Shown: in pieces, positions 52,093-56,892 of the stretch
Layout of the letters: each line of letters begins with the position of its first letter
Position numbering within the stretch: position 1 is the stretch's first letter
From: Dipteris shenzhenensis
Taxonomy: Eukaryota > Polypodiophyta > Polypodiopsida > Gleicheniales
Direction: 5' to 3' (one strand)
NCBI GenBank assembly: GCA_047967505.1
Contig: CM106540.1
Length of the DNA: 64,000 nt
Made by a program: the position numbers and the translations under genes
The notes under the pieces: generated by a model
Database searches by the model: none
Told to the model about the DNA's origin: nothing
What the model saw: only the letters and a program-made list of their open reading frames with translations

Positions 52093-54543
52093 GCAGCAGA
52101 AAAACGAGCAGCATGTACTCCTAAGATGTCGGGCTTATGCACACATCAAAGAAAGATATGATGACAGCAAAGGCAACTTGAAAAATCTATTAGAGCAGCC
52201 AGCTAAAAGCTCGGAAGTTATCTAAAAGAAGTTTTGGGACGCTGAAACAAGATCCTTGGGCTAGCACACAGACTACCTCAACAAGTACTAACTACAGAGC
52301 AAGTCTATAGTATTTTCTTTCACCAAATGTAAAAGATCAATATTTGTTGATAGTGGTCACCAGTCCCATAGATTCTGAAGGGTCTCAAGAGGACTTTAAT
52401 ACAACCACATCATATCATCTCTCTCCTCTCTCTCTCTCTCTCAAACGAGCTCCTTTTGTCTCTCGTCAGTCTTCCAGTCGTGTTGGTCCCATAGACAGCA
52501 TACACAAGTTTTGCTTCCCCCATTGTGGGTTTCTCTCGCCGCAATAGCGCTATGTACTACTTTTATGCAGAATAGGTAGACAAGATCCCAAGTGACACAA
52601 GAACTTGTAAATTCTGCCCAACAGGGGGGCTAGAAAATGAAGAACACGTGCTCCTCCATTAAAGGCATACATACATATTAGGGGAAAATATAGCAACAAT
52701 GAGGCCAGTCTCAAAACCCTGATGGAACAGCCAGCTAAGAAACTGGGAGCCTAGGCACCTACAGGAAGAATTAGGGCATTGCAGCAAAGTCCTTGACCTA
52801 GCACAGAAATAGGCTGGGCACTATTGTATGAATTTCTTTTTCCACAAAATCTTGATGTAAGAGCCACTATCTATTTAATAGTGGTGTCTAATCCCATAGA
52901 TCTTGAAGGGTCTCAAGCGGGCTTTAATACAATCATATCATATCATATCTCTCTCTCTCAACAGCCTGTCAACCTTCGGATCAATCATAGCTCAAGAAGT
53001 GGGATTCCCCTAGAAAAGGACAAAAACTTTCAGGGTTGCCGTACGAGACCCAAAGAGGATCAACGAAAACTGTGGCTTTGATATTGATCTTTTGGACCTA
53101 CAAAACAACAAGGCACCTTCTCGCTTCAATATATATTTTGCACATTAAAGGTGGGTTGCAAGGATGACAAGAAGCACAAAAGGGGGAATAAGACTAAGGA
53201 GGTGCATGACTTAGCTCAAGCTGAAAGAATGCCTGGTAGCACACATACAAAGAATGGACACCCAAGAGGATACAAGGGATGCCATGAGAAGGAAAAGGAG
53301 AGCCTATAAAAAATGGTCGAGGACCAAGCTCCAGCTATGATATCCCTTCAGCTCGAGATGCAAGACCTGAAGAAATGCAACCCACAGGTGCTAGAAGCCA
53401 AGACACTATAAATATTGAATAGGAAGGATGAGACAGGGGAGAAGCCCTTGATTGTCAGGTTCAAGGATGCATCTGACTTCACACACATGCAAATAGCATC
53501 AGGCATCGAAAAAGTGATGCAAGTAGAAAGGGTAAATGGGCTATCTACAGGGATGGGAAAGTCATTATCCAAGATGAGCCCCCCCCGCCCCCCTCCTCCA
53601 GCTTCAGGGACCACCAATGCTTGTCACTTTCCCTTTAAAATGGGAACTGGATTTTGTGGTCTTCGCCAAGCAACTAGGACACACCAGAGCCCAGACAGAG
53701 GATACACAGGACCTGCAACAGCAATTTATTGGATTGGTGAAACTAACTATTTGAGTTAACGCCTCTGTTTTTCATATAATTATACCGAAAACCCCGGATC
53801 TCAAAGAAATAAGCAATTAACTTTTGGTCTACCATAATGTCGAAAGCTCCTATTGACTAGCCCTAAAACCAGGGATGTTACAAGTGCCCTACCTTGTCAG
53901 AAGAAATAACCAGGAACAGCAGCTGATTGGTGAAATCCACTGTCAAAGCTCCTTACCGCTTCATCTTTGAAGTTTCTAGACTAAAGACTAATACTAACGT
54001 TTACCTCAATAGTTTCCAGATAACCAGTGTCTGGGGACATAAAACATGGGAGTAGGGAATAGCTGCCCTTAGCTTTAGAATTCCCTTCGTGATATGAGCC
54101 AACCCGGCTTTCATGTCTGATAAGAAGCAATTTAGAATATCCCACAAAACTTCAATTTAGTCCATTTCTACCAAGATTTAATGGAAGCAATAAGGAGTTA
54201 AAAAAAGCACTGGGAAGTAAATCCTGAAGTTGATGCTTAATATGGATATGAAGATGAATGCGACTATCTGTTGGTACGGTGTGGTGACAAATATTCTCTA
54301 ATAGCTTTAAATCAATGGACAATTTTGGGGCGAAGAAATTCATGCGCTACATCTCTAACGTGCTTATGGATCCTGAAGATCCACACTCTCATTCTGCCTA
54401 TATAATTATATAATTTGGGCACAAACTCACGTTGATATATGCGCTGAAGCCATGGGCCAAAAGTAGGACCATGGTTGCGAGGTAGGCCGCCTCAAGTATT
54501 GCTTTGCGCGAATGACGCCTAGAGTCTGAAAACGCTGCAGCAT
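16669..54543 (-). CDS. hslU: HslU/ClpY ATPase of the HslVU protease, probably mitochondrial; 11 exons, C-terminus outside window
   Basis: HslU is the AAA+ ring that unfolds substrates and feeds them to the HslV peptidase. Eleven exons (listed separately) join with matching phases into 442 codons without a stop; every intron is GT-AG. Visible landmarks: basic presequence (residues 1-20), helix with [12 protein letters not shown] (about 78-88), Walker A GPTGCGKT (119-126), pore-loop position GFHG (152-155; E. coli has GYVG), a short I-domain (about 175-270), Walker B IVFIDEID (311-318), sensor-1 ICSGAF (365-370), arginine-finger segment [11 protein letters not shown] (R385). The final ~60 residues (sensor-2 and the C-terminal tail that docks on HslV) are not found between 1 and 16668 and presumably lie further left. 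Introns 1, 3, 7 and 11 are filled with transposons; the others are 91-295 bp. The bacterial origin is family knowledge; mitochondrial location is inferred from the presequence. The intact frame argues against a pseudogene. Confidence 0.93.
16896..17046 (-). CDS. hslU: hslU exon 10: sensor-1 and arginine finger
   Basis: Encodes [36 protein letters not shown], then [15 protein letters not shown]. The sensor-1 SGAF and the arginine-finger GRLPIRVEL blocks match bacterial HslU nearly residue for residue. Acceptor TTCTCAG is chosen over CACAG seven bases later because only it keeps the frame with exon 9. Confidence 0.95.
17219..17312. repeat. 47-bp tandem duplication in hslU intron 9
   Basis: Two nearly identical copies beginning TTGCTCAACATGAAACATC at 17220 and 17267. 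Confidence 0.9.
17342..17472 (-). CDS. hslU: hslU exon 9: Walker B
   Basis: Begins [17 protein letters not shown] and ends [12 protein letters not shown] plus two bases of a Ser codon. D315 and E316 are the magnesium-binding and catalytic Walker B acids. Acceptor CGCAG, donor GTTGAC. Confidence 0.95.
17576..17698 (-). CDS. hslU: hslU exon 8: I-domain end
   Basis: Forty-one codons, [20 protein letters not shown], then [21 protein letters not shown]. Equivalent to the bacterial KIKDA...LVN-x-EE-x-x-x-DA helix preceding Walker B. Acceptor CACAG, donor GTAACC, phase 0. It follows exon 7 directly in the protein alignment, so no exon needs to be missing in the 13.9-kb intron. Confidence 0.93.
17699..18630 (-). 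other. hslU intron 7, unique left part
   Basis: No gene or recognised transposon. A C-run at 17762-17810 (more than 30 C in about 45 bases) stands out. Confidence 0.6.
18631..19566 (+). repeat. Ty3-B 5' LTR with W-box pairs
   Basis: 936 bp, aligned by eye with 30268-31173. Positions 18740-19035 are packed with TTGAC and its complement, often as inverted pairs such as TTGACTTCGGTCAA, plus the palindrome GGTTAACTGCGGTTAACC. TTGAC(C/T) is the WRKY W-box. Confidence 0.92.
19568..19579 (+). other. Ty3-B primer-binding site
   Basis: TGGTATCGGAAC starts one base after the LTR and resembles a methionine-tRNA-type plant primer site. Confidence 0.7.
19580..20853 (+). other. Ty3-B leader with ACGT-core cluster
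   Basis: Non-coding leader of about 1.3 kb. Positions 20187-20360 contain about nine TGACGTGG/TGATGTGGCA words, the reverse complement of the array at 5935-6355. No conserved protein is encoded. Confidence 0.7.
20854..21750 (+). pseudogene. Ty3-B gag
   Basis: Starts MASQQDAM at 20854 with an early stop and frameshift. A basic, serine-rich stretch follows (to about 21345), then the capsid-like [19 protein letters not shown] and [12 protein letters not shown] with [16 protein letters not shown] (21418-21639), a Retrotrans_gag signature. It is related to the gag of element D at 46690. Truncated near 21750, where the protease and early RT are gone. Confidence 0.85.
21806..22935 (+). pseudogene. 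Ty3-B RT palm, RNase H and integrase N-terminus
   Basis: Frames carry [20 protein letters not shown] then the catalytic [43 protein letters not shown], and RNase [21 protein letters not shown]. The integrase zinc-finger start [19 protein letters not shown] then ends abruptly at the Copia-2 insertion. Several frameshifts and stops. Confidence 0.9.
22936..23117 (-). repeat. Copia-2 3' LTR, 182 bp
   Basis: Minus strand TGTTGGGG...CCCCTTCA. Compared with the 204-bp right LTR it lacks 11 bp after GGTTTTATT (plus-strand reading) and 11 bp from the palindrome; I see no substitution in the remaining 182 bp. Confidence 0.96.
23118..23129 (-). other. Copia-2 polypurine tract
   Basis: TAGGTGGGAGGT on the minus strand, directly before the 3' LTR; identical in Copia-1 (5092-5103). 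Confidence 0.85.
23216..27335 (-). pseudogene. Copia-2 gag-pol, broken
   Basis: Starts MASGGSESS at 27335 and matches Copia-1 closely through gag, protease and most of integrase. Disruptions: a frameshift after SERMNRI (about 25500); a CAG-to-TAG stop at 25053-25051 between integrase and RT; a frameshift after GIDFDE (about 24525); a short duplication of GGACTGCATGAAG (about 24255-24287) shifting the frame; and a frameshift after KEYIAK (about 23990). The zinc knuckle has also lost its second cysteine spacing (GHVKSKS). The end MGLG matches Copia-1. It cannot make a full polyprotein. Confidence 0.93.
27336..28834 (-). other. Copia-2 leader with GTAC-rich segment
   Basis: About 1.5 kb, non-coding, with the part nearest gag matching the Copia-1 leader. 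At 28583-28677 there are nine GTAC cores, most as CCGTAC or GTACGG. More GTAC words occur at 28280-28500. Long ORFs on both strands here reflect base composition only. Confidence 0.8.
28835..28846 (-). other. Copia-2 primer-binding site
   Basis: TGGTATCAGAGC, the classic initiator-methionine-tRNA primer site of plant Copia elements, two bases inside the 5' LTR. Confidence 0.93.
28849..29052 (-). repeat. Copia-2 5' LTR, 204 bp
   Basis: Full-length LTR with the 28-bp palindrome at 28979-29006. Outer flank TATTT. Confidence 0.96.
29053..29816 (+). pseudogene. Ty3-B integrase core
   Basis: Resumes with [13 protein letters not shown] (zinc finger), then [15 protein letters not shown] (first D), [16 protein letters not shown] (second D) and [15 protein letters not shown] (E region). 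A stop at 29416 interrupts the frame; the remainder (29437-29817) reads to [16 protein letters not shown] and stops. Clear Ty3-type DDE integrase, inactive. Confidence 0.93.
29814..30251 (+). pseudogene. Ty3-B integrase C-terminus
   Basis: Reads [30 protein letters not shown] and [15 protein letters not shown], the terminal integrase block, then an acidic [15 protein letters not shown] tail resembling a degenerate chromodomain. Separated from the core by a stop at 29815. Confidence 0.88.
30268..31173 (+). repeat. Ty3-B 3' LTR
   Basis: Matches 18631-19566 with many substitutions and small indels (906 against 936 bp). The W-box pairs are kept at 30370-30650. Confidence 0.92.
31593..31766 (-). 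CDS. hslU: hslU exon 7: I-domain part 2
   Basis: Fifty-eight codons with [21 protein letters not shown], a segment equivalent to bacterial AR-x-x-F-R-x-x-L-x-x-G-x-LDD, then [18 protein letters not shown]. Acceptor TTGCAG, donor GTAAGA. It is followed by the 13.9-kb intron 7 containing Ty3 element B and the Copia inserted in it. Confidence 0.92.
31858..31944 (-). CDS. hslU: hslU exon 6: I-domain part 1
   Basis: Twenty-nine codons ([20 protein letters not shown], then LTGLNAPKE), acidic and helical. It matches the AEE-x-x-E-x-ILD stretch of the bacterial I-domain in position. Acceptor TGCAG, donor GTGCAT, phase 0. Confidence 0.9.
32042..32143 (-). CDS. hslU: hslU exon 5: pore-loop region
   Basis: Thirty-four whole codons, [19 protein letters not shown] then [15 protein letters not shown]. 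It contains the substrate-gripping pore-loop position, here GFHG, and the conserved IIRDL helix entering the I-domain. Acceptor TGCAG, donor GTGTGC, phase 0 at both ends. Confidence 0.94.
32280..32425 (-). CDS. hslU: hslU exon 4: Walker A
   Basis: Encodes [20 protein letters not shown], then [20 protein letters not shown] and LADAPFVK. The P-loop lysine is K125. Acceptor CTGCAG and donor GTTTGA. A close match to bacterial HslU over the whole exon. Confidence 0.95.
32975..35300 (-). pseudogene. LINE-2 RT and C-terminal domain, broken
   Basis: Pieces: [19 protein letters not shown] and [20 protein letters not shown] (35285-35004), [20 protein letters not shown] with [13 protein letters not shown] (34940-34701), [20 protein letters not shown] (34776-34579), [20 protein letters not shown] (34321-34139), finger [18 protein letters not shown] (33723-33337), and a basic tail [17 protein letters not shown] (33232-32975). 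The finger has lost its His/Cys pair through mutation. It is homologous to LINE-1a throughout. Confidence 0.87.
35304..36340 (+). mobile_element. LTR fragment with primer-binding site inside LINE-2
   Basis: Begins TGTTGGAAACTGG at 35304, carries a TATA box (TATAAAAG, 35750-35757), and is followed at 36274-36285 by TGGTATCAGAGC, a Copia-type primer-binding site. About 55 bp of internal sequence precede the return of LINE-2. Repeated GGCTGGCC/GTCGGCCAG words fill 35480-35730. The start resembles the LTR at 42324, but the end lacks the TTCCAACA terminus. Neither a 3' LTR nor a target duplication is visible, so this is a remnant. Confidence 0.75.
36345..37340 (-). pseudogene. LINE-2 endonuclease domain remnant
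   Basis: Shifted frames contain [31 protein letters not shown] (the GD-x-N active site), [16 protein letters not shown], then [13 protein letters not shown]. This order is that of the APE-type endonuclease of L1-like LINEs. The linker [13 protein letters not shown] and [19 protein letters not shown] matches the start of LINE-1a (10180-10300). Confidence 0.78.
37590..38180 (-). pseudogene. LINE-2 ORF1: coiled coil plus RRM-like domain
   Basis: Begins [18 protein letters not shown] at 38180, with stops and frameshifts after. A heptad-like segment [16 protein letters not shown] and [14 protein letters not shown] (about 38085-37965) looks like a coiled coil. The next frame (37847-37590) reads [24 protein letters not shown] and [10 protein letters not shown], the layout of L1 ORF1p (coiled coil, RRM with NN-x-R-x-x-GIP, C-terminal domain). 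Assignment rests on pattern, not alignment. Confidence 0.62.
38260..39485. other. Intron 3 stretch without recognised features
   Basis: AT-rich sequence with no convincing ORF, exon or repeat family. An ATG/TAT-rich run at 38700-38760 is simple sequence. Confidence 0.55.
39490..39975 (+). mobile_element. LINE-3: fragment of the LINE-1a/LINE-2 family
   Basis: Encodes [20 protein letters not shown], matching [17 protein letters not shown] in LINE-2. The next frame reads [16 protein letters not shown], matching LQLDAAFQTITYLHRV in LINE-1a. Only the RT thumb region is present. Confidence 0.82.
39976..40794. other. Intron 3 stretch with simple repeats
   Basis: No gene. Contains a GT run (40133-40160), a G-rich block with five G-runs (40177-40200), a CG/TG alternating tract (40459-40504) and an A-rich purine run leading into (GA)n at 40786-40820. 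Confidence 0.65.
40795..41365 (-). mobile_element. LINE-4: 3' end fragment
   Basis: The minus strand reads [19 protein letters not shown] and [20 protein letters not shown], matching the C-terminal tail of LINE-2 ([10 protein letters not shown]...[17 protein letters not shown]). It ends with ATTAAAGTCTT-like 3' UTR sequence and a (CT)n tail (minus strand). Confidence 0.78.
41575..42190 (-). pseudogene. Copia RT fragment of another lineage
   Basis: Frames read [18 protein letters not shown] and CKHAIGTKW (42130-42055), then [39 protein letters not shown] and the catalytic YVDDMLLHG (42056-41685). Clearly Copia RT but well diverged from Copia-1 to -3. LTRs not found. Confidence 0.83.
42324..42922 (+). 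repeat. Copia-4 5' LTR
   Basis: 599 bp with TGTTGGAA/TTCCAACA ends. Contains C-rich and GGCC-rich blocks. Confidence 0.88.
42923..42934 (+). other. Copia-4 primer-binding site
   Basis: TGGTATAAGAGC directly abuts the LTR; one base from the consensus methionine-tRNA site. Confidence 0.88.
43081..44201 (+). pseudogene. Copia-4 gag and start of protease region, decayed
   Basis: Starts [17 protein letters not shown] at 43081 and stops at 43204; other frames continue with [20 protein letters not shown], a UBN2/Copia-gag-like block, and [20 protein letters not shown] damaged zinc knuckle reads [14 protein letters not shown] (second Cys changed to Tyr, about 43850). The pre-protease block [18 protein letters not shown] follows, with the usual catalytic D-S-G context lost. 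At least five stops. Confidence 0.83.
44202..45690 (+). repeat. Element D LTR-like region, GTAC-rich
   Basis: About 1.5 kb, starting TGTCACAGGAAC. Positions 44640-44955 hold about twelve GTAC cores, mostly as CTGTACGG. The segment 45310-45660 is homologous to an inverted copy at 48347-48700. Confidence 0.62.
45799..47425 (+). pseudogene. Element D gag
   Basis: Starts [18 protein letters not shown] at 45799. An acidic N-terminus contains a stop at about 45941 and a methionine/glycine/proline-rich middle follows (46000-46600). Then comes the capsid-like [20 protein letters not shown] and [16 protein letters not shown] (about 46650-46760), with [12 protein letters not shown], and finally an intact-looking zinc knuckle [14 protein letters not shown] (about 47321-47362). 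Five or more stops or shifts. Related to Ty3-B gag. Confidence 0.85.
47426..48346 (+). repeat. Element D 3' part with internal repeats
   Basis: No ORF resembling pol. Three words are each repeated: GAGAGTCTCCTCTT-CTAGGCTG (about 47490 and 47620), TTTGCAGGATG-TT-CCCTGCTAG (about 47525 and 47570) and CTCTTGTTGCCCGGCATGGCT (about 47685 and 47745). Confidence 0.75.
48347..48700 (-). repeat. Inverted LTR-like copy related to element D
   Basis: The reverse complement aligns with 45310-45660 over blocks such as CCCTTGTTGTA, AAATAAATAC, TTTGGGGCCA, TTTCATTGAG, GGGGCA and TCTAGCCTC, at moderate identity. On the minus strand it ends CGTCCTCGTGACA. Probably the end of an LTR from a related element in the opposite direction. 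Confidence 0.7.
48825..49270 (-). mobile_element. LINE-5: 3' end fragment
   Basis: The plus strand begins with (GA)n then GTTTATTATAATAAAGTCTTTG, as in the LINE-2 tail. The minus strand reads LWDLSSMF and [13 protein letters not shown], matching the LINE-2 C-terminal tail. A TACA-type microsatellite lies just outside (48803-48828). Confidence 0.75.
49271..50417 (-). other. hslU intron 3, right end, with a hairpin
   Basis: No gene. (GA)n at 49290-49316; a fold-back at 49697-49779 (separate entry) with a related inverted segment at 49994-50026; otherwise unique-looking intron sequence up to exon 3. Confidence 0.6.
49697..49779. ncRNA. 83-nt fold-back hairpin, possible miRNA precursor or MITE
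   Basis: Arms of about 37 nt around an 8-nt loop (49735-49742). The outer 12 bp (TTTTTAGAGGAT with its complement) and the inner TTGGATTCAT-type 16 of 17 bp pair perfectly or nearly so; the middle 8-9 nt pair partly. The size and shape fit a plant miRNA precursor, but a very short MITE would look the same. No known miRNA sequence was recognised. Confidence 0.4.
50418..50513 (-). CDS. hslU: hslU exon 3: N-terminal AAA+ helix
   Basis: Encodes [17 protein letters not shown] followed by [11 protein letters not shown], the conserved HslU start that in bacteria reads TP-x-x-IV-x-x-LD...GQ-x-x-AK. Acceptor TACAG, donor GTATGC. The last base C joins GG of exon 4 to make the Arg of the ALRNRWRR motif, 18 kb away. 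That codon-level fit is strong evidence that the two exon clusters belong to one gene. Confidence 0.93.
50620..50690 (-). CDS. hslU: hslU exon 2: linker after presequence
   Basis: Twenty-three codons of polar linker ([10 protein letters not shown]...AALP), then the first base of an Asp codon completed by exon 3. Acceptor TGCAG and donor GTGCAT frame it. The sequence itself is not diagnostic; it is called because its phases fit exons 1 and 3 exactly and the frame stays open. Confidence 0.78.
50691..51484 (-). other. hslU intron 1, left part
   Basis: No gene or recognised transposon between exon 2 and the first LINE-6 copy. Confidence 0.55.
51485..52090 (+). mobile_element. LINE-6a: LINE 3' end with (TC)n tail
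   Basis: Encodes [17 protein letters not shown] then, in shifted frame, [19 protein letters not shown], a C-x2-C-x8-H-x4-C finger as found at the LINE C-terminus. The 3' UTR reads CCCATAGATCCTGCAGGGTC and ends in (TC)n at about 52063-52090. A 47-bp tandem duplication (51918-52011) lies in it. Confidence 0.78.
51918..52011. repeat. 47-bp tandem duplication in LINE-6a
   Basis: Two copies of a 47-bp unit beginning TTTTATTTCACTAGATTGC, at 51918 and 51965, with about one difference. Confidence 0.92.
52095..52445 (+). mobile_element. LINE-6b: second LINE 3' end
   Basis: Encodes a partial finger ([17 protein letters not shown]) and carries the same 3' UTR words (AGTCCCATAGATTCTGAAGGG, TTTAATACAA) and a (TC)n tail (about 52418-52442). 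It starts just after the LINE-6a tail. Confidence 0.76.
52560..52965 (+). mobile_element. LINE-6c: third LINE 3' end
   Basis: Finger [18 protein letters not shown] (final Cys lost), the same 3' UTR words (AATCCCATAGATCTTGAAGG, TTTAATACAATCATATCAT) and a (TC)n tail at about 52950-52960. Confidence 0.76.
52966..54430. other. hslU intron 1, right part with a degenerate ORF
   Basis: Plus-strand frames at 53140-53570 read [18 protein letters not shown] and [20 protein letters not shown] coiled-coil-like stretch followed by an IVRF block hints at a LINE ORF1 remnant, but I cannot name it. The longest open part is 53415-53759. 53770-54430 shows nothing. Confidence 0.4.
54431..54543 (-). CDS. hslU: hslU exon 1: presequence
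   Basis: Codes for residues 1-37 plus two bases of codon 38. It begins [14 protein letters not shown] and is rich in Arg, Gln and Ser with no acidic residue in the first 20, as in mitochondrial presequences. Donor GTGAGT. The two leftover bases AC join the A opening exon 2 to give Thr. An in-frame ATG at 54795 would add 84 residues. I prefer 54543 because it opens the amphipathic segment, but the upstream start is not excluded. Confidence 0.85.
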
Positions 54544-55093
54544 TGTACAATGAAATGGCTTGTCTTTCTTCCAAAACCGTCGCTTCTGATTGTGAGCTAA
54601 AATGGAGCCCAATTCTATACGTGCGGACACAAACCCATGTCCTTCATGATCCAAATAAAATCCTTTCTCGCATTTGCGTCGAACTGATTTCTTGCTCTCC
54701 TGTGCAAATGACCCAAAAAATACCTGAAACCTCTTCAATTTAAAGAAGAAGAGTCTCGAATTATATGGGACACGGTCATAGATGTGATGATGCAAGGGCT
54801 GATGTGAAAAGCCTCAATTCTGCCCTTCTATTTTTATAAGAAATCCTTGCTATGTTTAGGACCCATCTGCATTTTTCTCTTTTCCGGTCAACAACAAAAA
54901 ATTTATTGAGAAAAAGAATTTCATTCATTTGGCCTGCCCGAGATGGTGCACGAAAAAGAGGGAGAATTGCAACGGGAGAGAGAGAGAGAGAGAAGAAGAA
55001 GAAGAAGAAGAAGAGAGAGTAAAGGGCGAAAAAAAGGTGAATTACATTTAAGAGGCCTGCCCTTAAGGGGTGGGTTTGTTGTTGCTTTTGTAC
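54544..55093 (-). promoter_or_regulatory. Candidate hslU promoter and 5' UTR
   Basis: This holds the sequence between exon 1 and the Helitron-like remains. On the minus strand a TATA-like TATAAAAA lies at 54838-54831, about 290 nt upstream of the chosen ATG. A (CT)n/(TTC)n pyrimidine tract (minus strand, 54969-55020) resembles the Y-patches common in plant core promoters. Promoter function is inferred from position only. If transcription starts near 54800, the in-frame ATG at 54795 would be the first ATG. Confidence 0.35.
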
Positions 55094-55686
55094 TCAAGCA
55101 TTTTGTGTGATGATGTTGTACACGAGGGAGTGGTCGGACCAGTAGATGTAATTGCAGCTGTGCGCAGCATTGACCAGTTTTCTACTCACCCAAATGTGGT
55201 CCAAGGTGGAACCATACATTGTTGTTGGTTGTGTGATTAGTTGTTCCAAGTCCTTGGTTGCCATGAATGGCTTTAGAGTTCGGAGTACGGGGCTTGCTTG
55301 TGCGAAGCAAATGTTGAAGTCACCTGCTTTGTATGTGTTAGTGTTTGGCCGAGTATGCTCGAGCAGGTATTTTAGGGTGTCAACGAGATTGGTTGCACCC
55401 GCACTGGGGTGACTTGTACACATTGATGACCGCGATGGTATTAGAAGTTGCGATCTTGAATGTGGTCAGTAAACATTCGACCCCTTCCTTTGCTGAAGGT
55501 AATTTTTTCCAGTAGCGTGCAACTGTCCTTGAAGAAAGTAGCAATGCCAAGAATTCCTTCGCCATGTACGTGGTTGAAGCTCTTGATCGTGGCTTTGTTC
55601 CCTAGTTTTTCATAAAGTTCTTGCAAGCACAAGATCGATGCAGCCATGATGCTAGGCGCTGACAAAATGTCGTGACTGTGCTGCAA
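55094..55686 (-). pseudogene. Helitron-associated endonuclease (EEP-fold)
   Basis: Frames read ILCLQELYEKLGNKATIKSF, GILGIATFFKDSC, IAVINVYKSPQCGC, then KAGDFNICFAQAS (GDFN active site), STLDHIWVSRKLV and YWSDHSLVYN (SDH). This is the exonuclease-endonuclease-phosphatase fold; two frameshifts break it. A LINE endonuclease is the alternative, but the Rep neighbour favours Helentron. Confidence 0.75.
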
Positions 55687-55698
55687 ATGACCTTGTGT

Positions 55699-55908
55699 TT
55701 AGCGATTGCAGGGTGTGTTTTGCGCTTTCATCGCAACTGAATGTCTTTGGGGTGCCTTCGCAAGAACAATGTTGGCTGTGCGATACTTGTACGCAAGGTG
55801 AGGATGTAATCTTCTTCTGATAATGTCAGTGCTTTGCAGGAAACTGTCAAAGTCAAGTTCTTGGATTGTTCCTTCGTTGAGCAGCTTGTTGATTGTTTGG
55901 GAGTTCAT
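55699..55908 (-). pseudogene. Helitron-like polyprotein segment after the helicase
   Basis: Reads NKLLNEGTIQELDFDSFLQS then RRRLHPHLAYKYRTANIVLA. Its position between Rep and endonuclease and its YRTANIVL wording suggest the linker after the helicase. Weakly assigned. Confidence 0.5.
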
Positions 55909-56000
55909 TTTGTGTTTGCTGGTTCGTCCAAGGCATGCAACACCCTTGTTGATCGCATGGGAGGCGTCACGAAATTAAAACGACAAGACTGTCCTCTTTT

Positions 56001-56762
56001 CTAGCATGTTTTTCTATGCTTATGCCTTTCAATGTCTTTGTTCTCGAGTGCTAGCAATGAGATATCAGTGCATATGTACTTGTAAATGAAAGCCTCAATT
56101 TCAGAGTCAAGGGTGGCCCCAAAAACCGTTGCATCCTTGATCCATAGAAGGCCGTAATCGTGTTGGCTCCCTCTGTTTTGGAACTCGATAACAAAGAAAA
56201 AGTCAAGCACTTTGCCCAAGATTGCTGCATCCTGTTTAAGCAAGTCTTTCATTGCTTGGAACTTGTGGACATAGTACCTTGCAGTTGTCACAGGGTCATC
56301 ACGTATTAGTGTATGCAAATCGACAGTGGGGGCCTTTGTGTTCTGACTGGCAGGAGTTTGTCTGACCTTGTCCAAGCATGAGACCAAAGGCTTCTAGTTC
56401 TTCTTTGCGGCCGAGAAAGTCAAGGCGAATGTCGGGGAGCCTAGTTGCCTAACCATGGCAAAGAGATTCTTCTTCAACTTGTGCTTATTGTTAGAGGAAG
56501 TGCGCAGGCATGCGAAGTCACGGAAACCAATGTGCGAGCACTAGAGATGTTCGATGTTTGTGTCCTACGCTACATCCTTTGCTTGTATTCTTTGGCCTTG
56601 CAATTGGCCTTTTCGCATCTGGACCCAAGATGAGGACAACACTTGGGCAATGAGAACTTTCATTGTCTTAAAGAATAGGTTTGCTATGGATAGTACAAAG
56701 CGTATGTCCTTGTTTGTTAGCTCGCAGTGGGCAATGTCTTGGTAAGACTTTTCTTTTGGCAA
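56001..56762 (-). pseudogene. Helitron Rep (helitron-like N) remnant
   Basis: Reads YQDIAHCELTNKDIRFVLSI, then RQLGSPTFALTFSAA, DPVTTARYYVHKFQAM, LGKVLDFFFVIEFQNRGS and QHDYGLLWIKDA. These match the conserved Helitron-like N block that ends in the H-x-H-type motif; here the first His of RGSPHxH is Gln (RGSQHDYG). Stops separate the pieces. Confidence 0.8.
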
Positions 56763-56892
56763 CTTATACTATCGTGGTTGTTCGTAGAAAATTGTGGGGA
56801 AGGTGTTAACATGCACATAGTATAAGCACCGAATCCAGGGTAATCAGTGATTAGGGGTGATTAGGATGCATGATCTACTTCAACGAACAAGC

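Larger units (their letters stand above)
55094..56850 (-). mobile_element. Helitron2/Helentron-like element, decayed
   Basis: In order on the minus strand: a Helitron Rep N-terminal domain (56762-56001), a post-helicase segment (55908-55699) and an endonuclease domain (55686-55094). The helicase itself is missing. The combination of Rep with a C-terminal endonuclease is that of Helitron2/Helentron elements. It lies about 550 bp upstream of hslU on the same strand. Terminal structures were not identified, so both ends are approximate. Confidence 0.75.

Noticed and set aside
16669-54543. HslU as bacterial contamination or an organelle insertion
   Set aside because: The exons are interrupted by GT-AG introns with matching phases and plant transposons, which bacterial or organellar DNA would not have.
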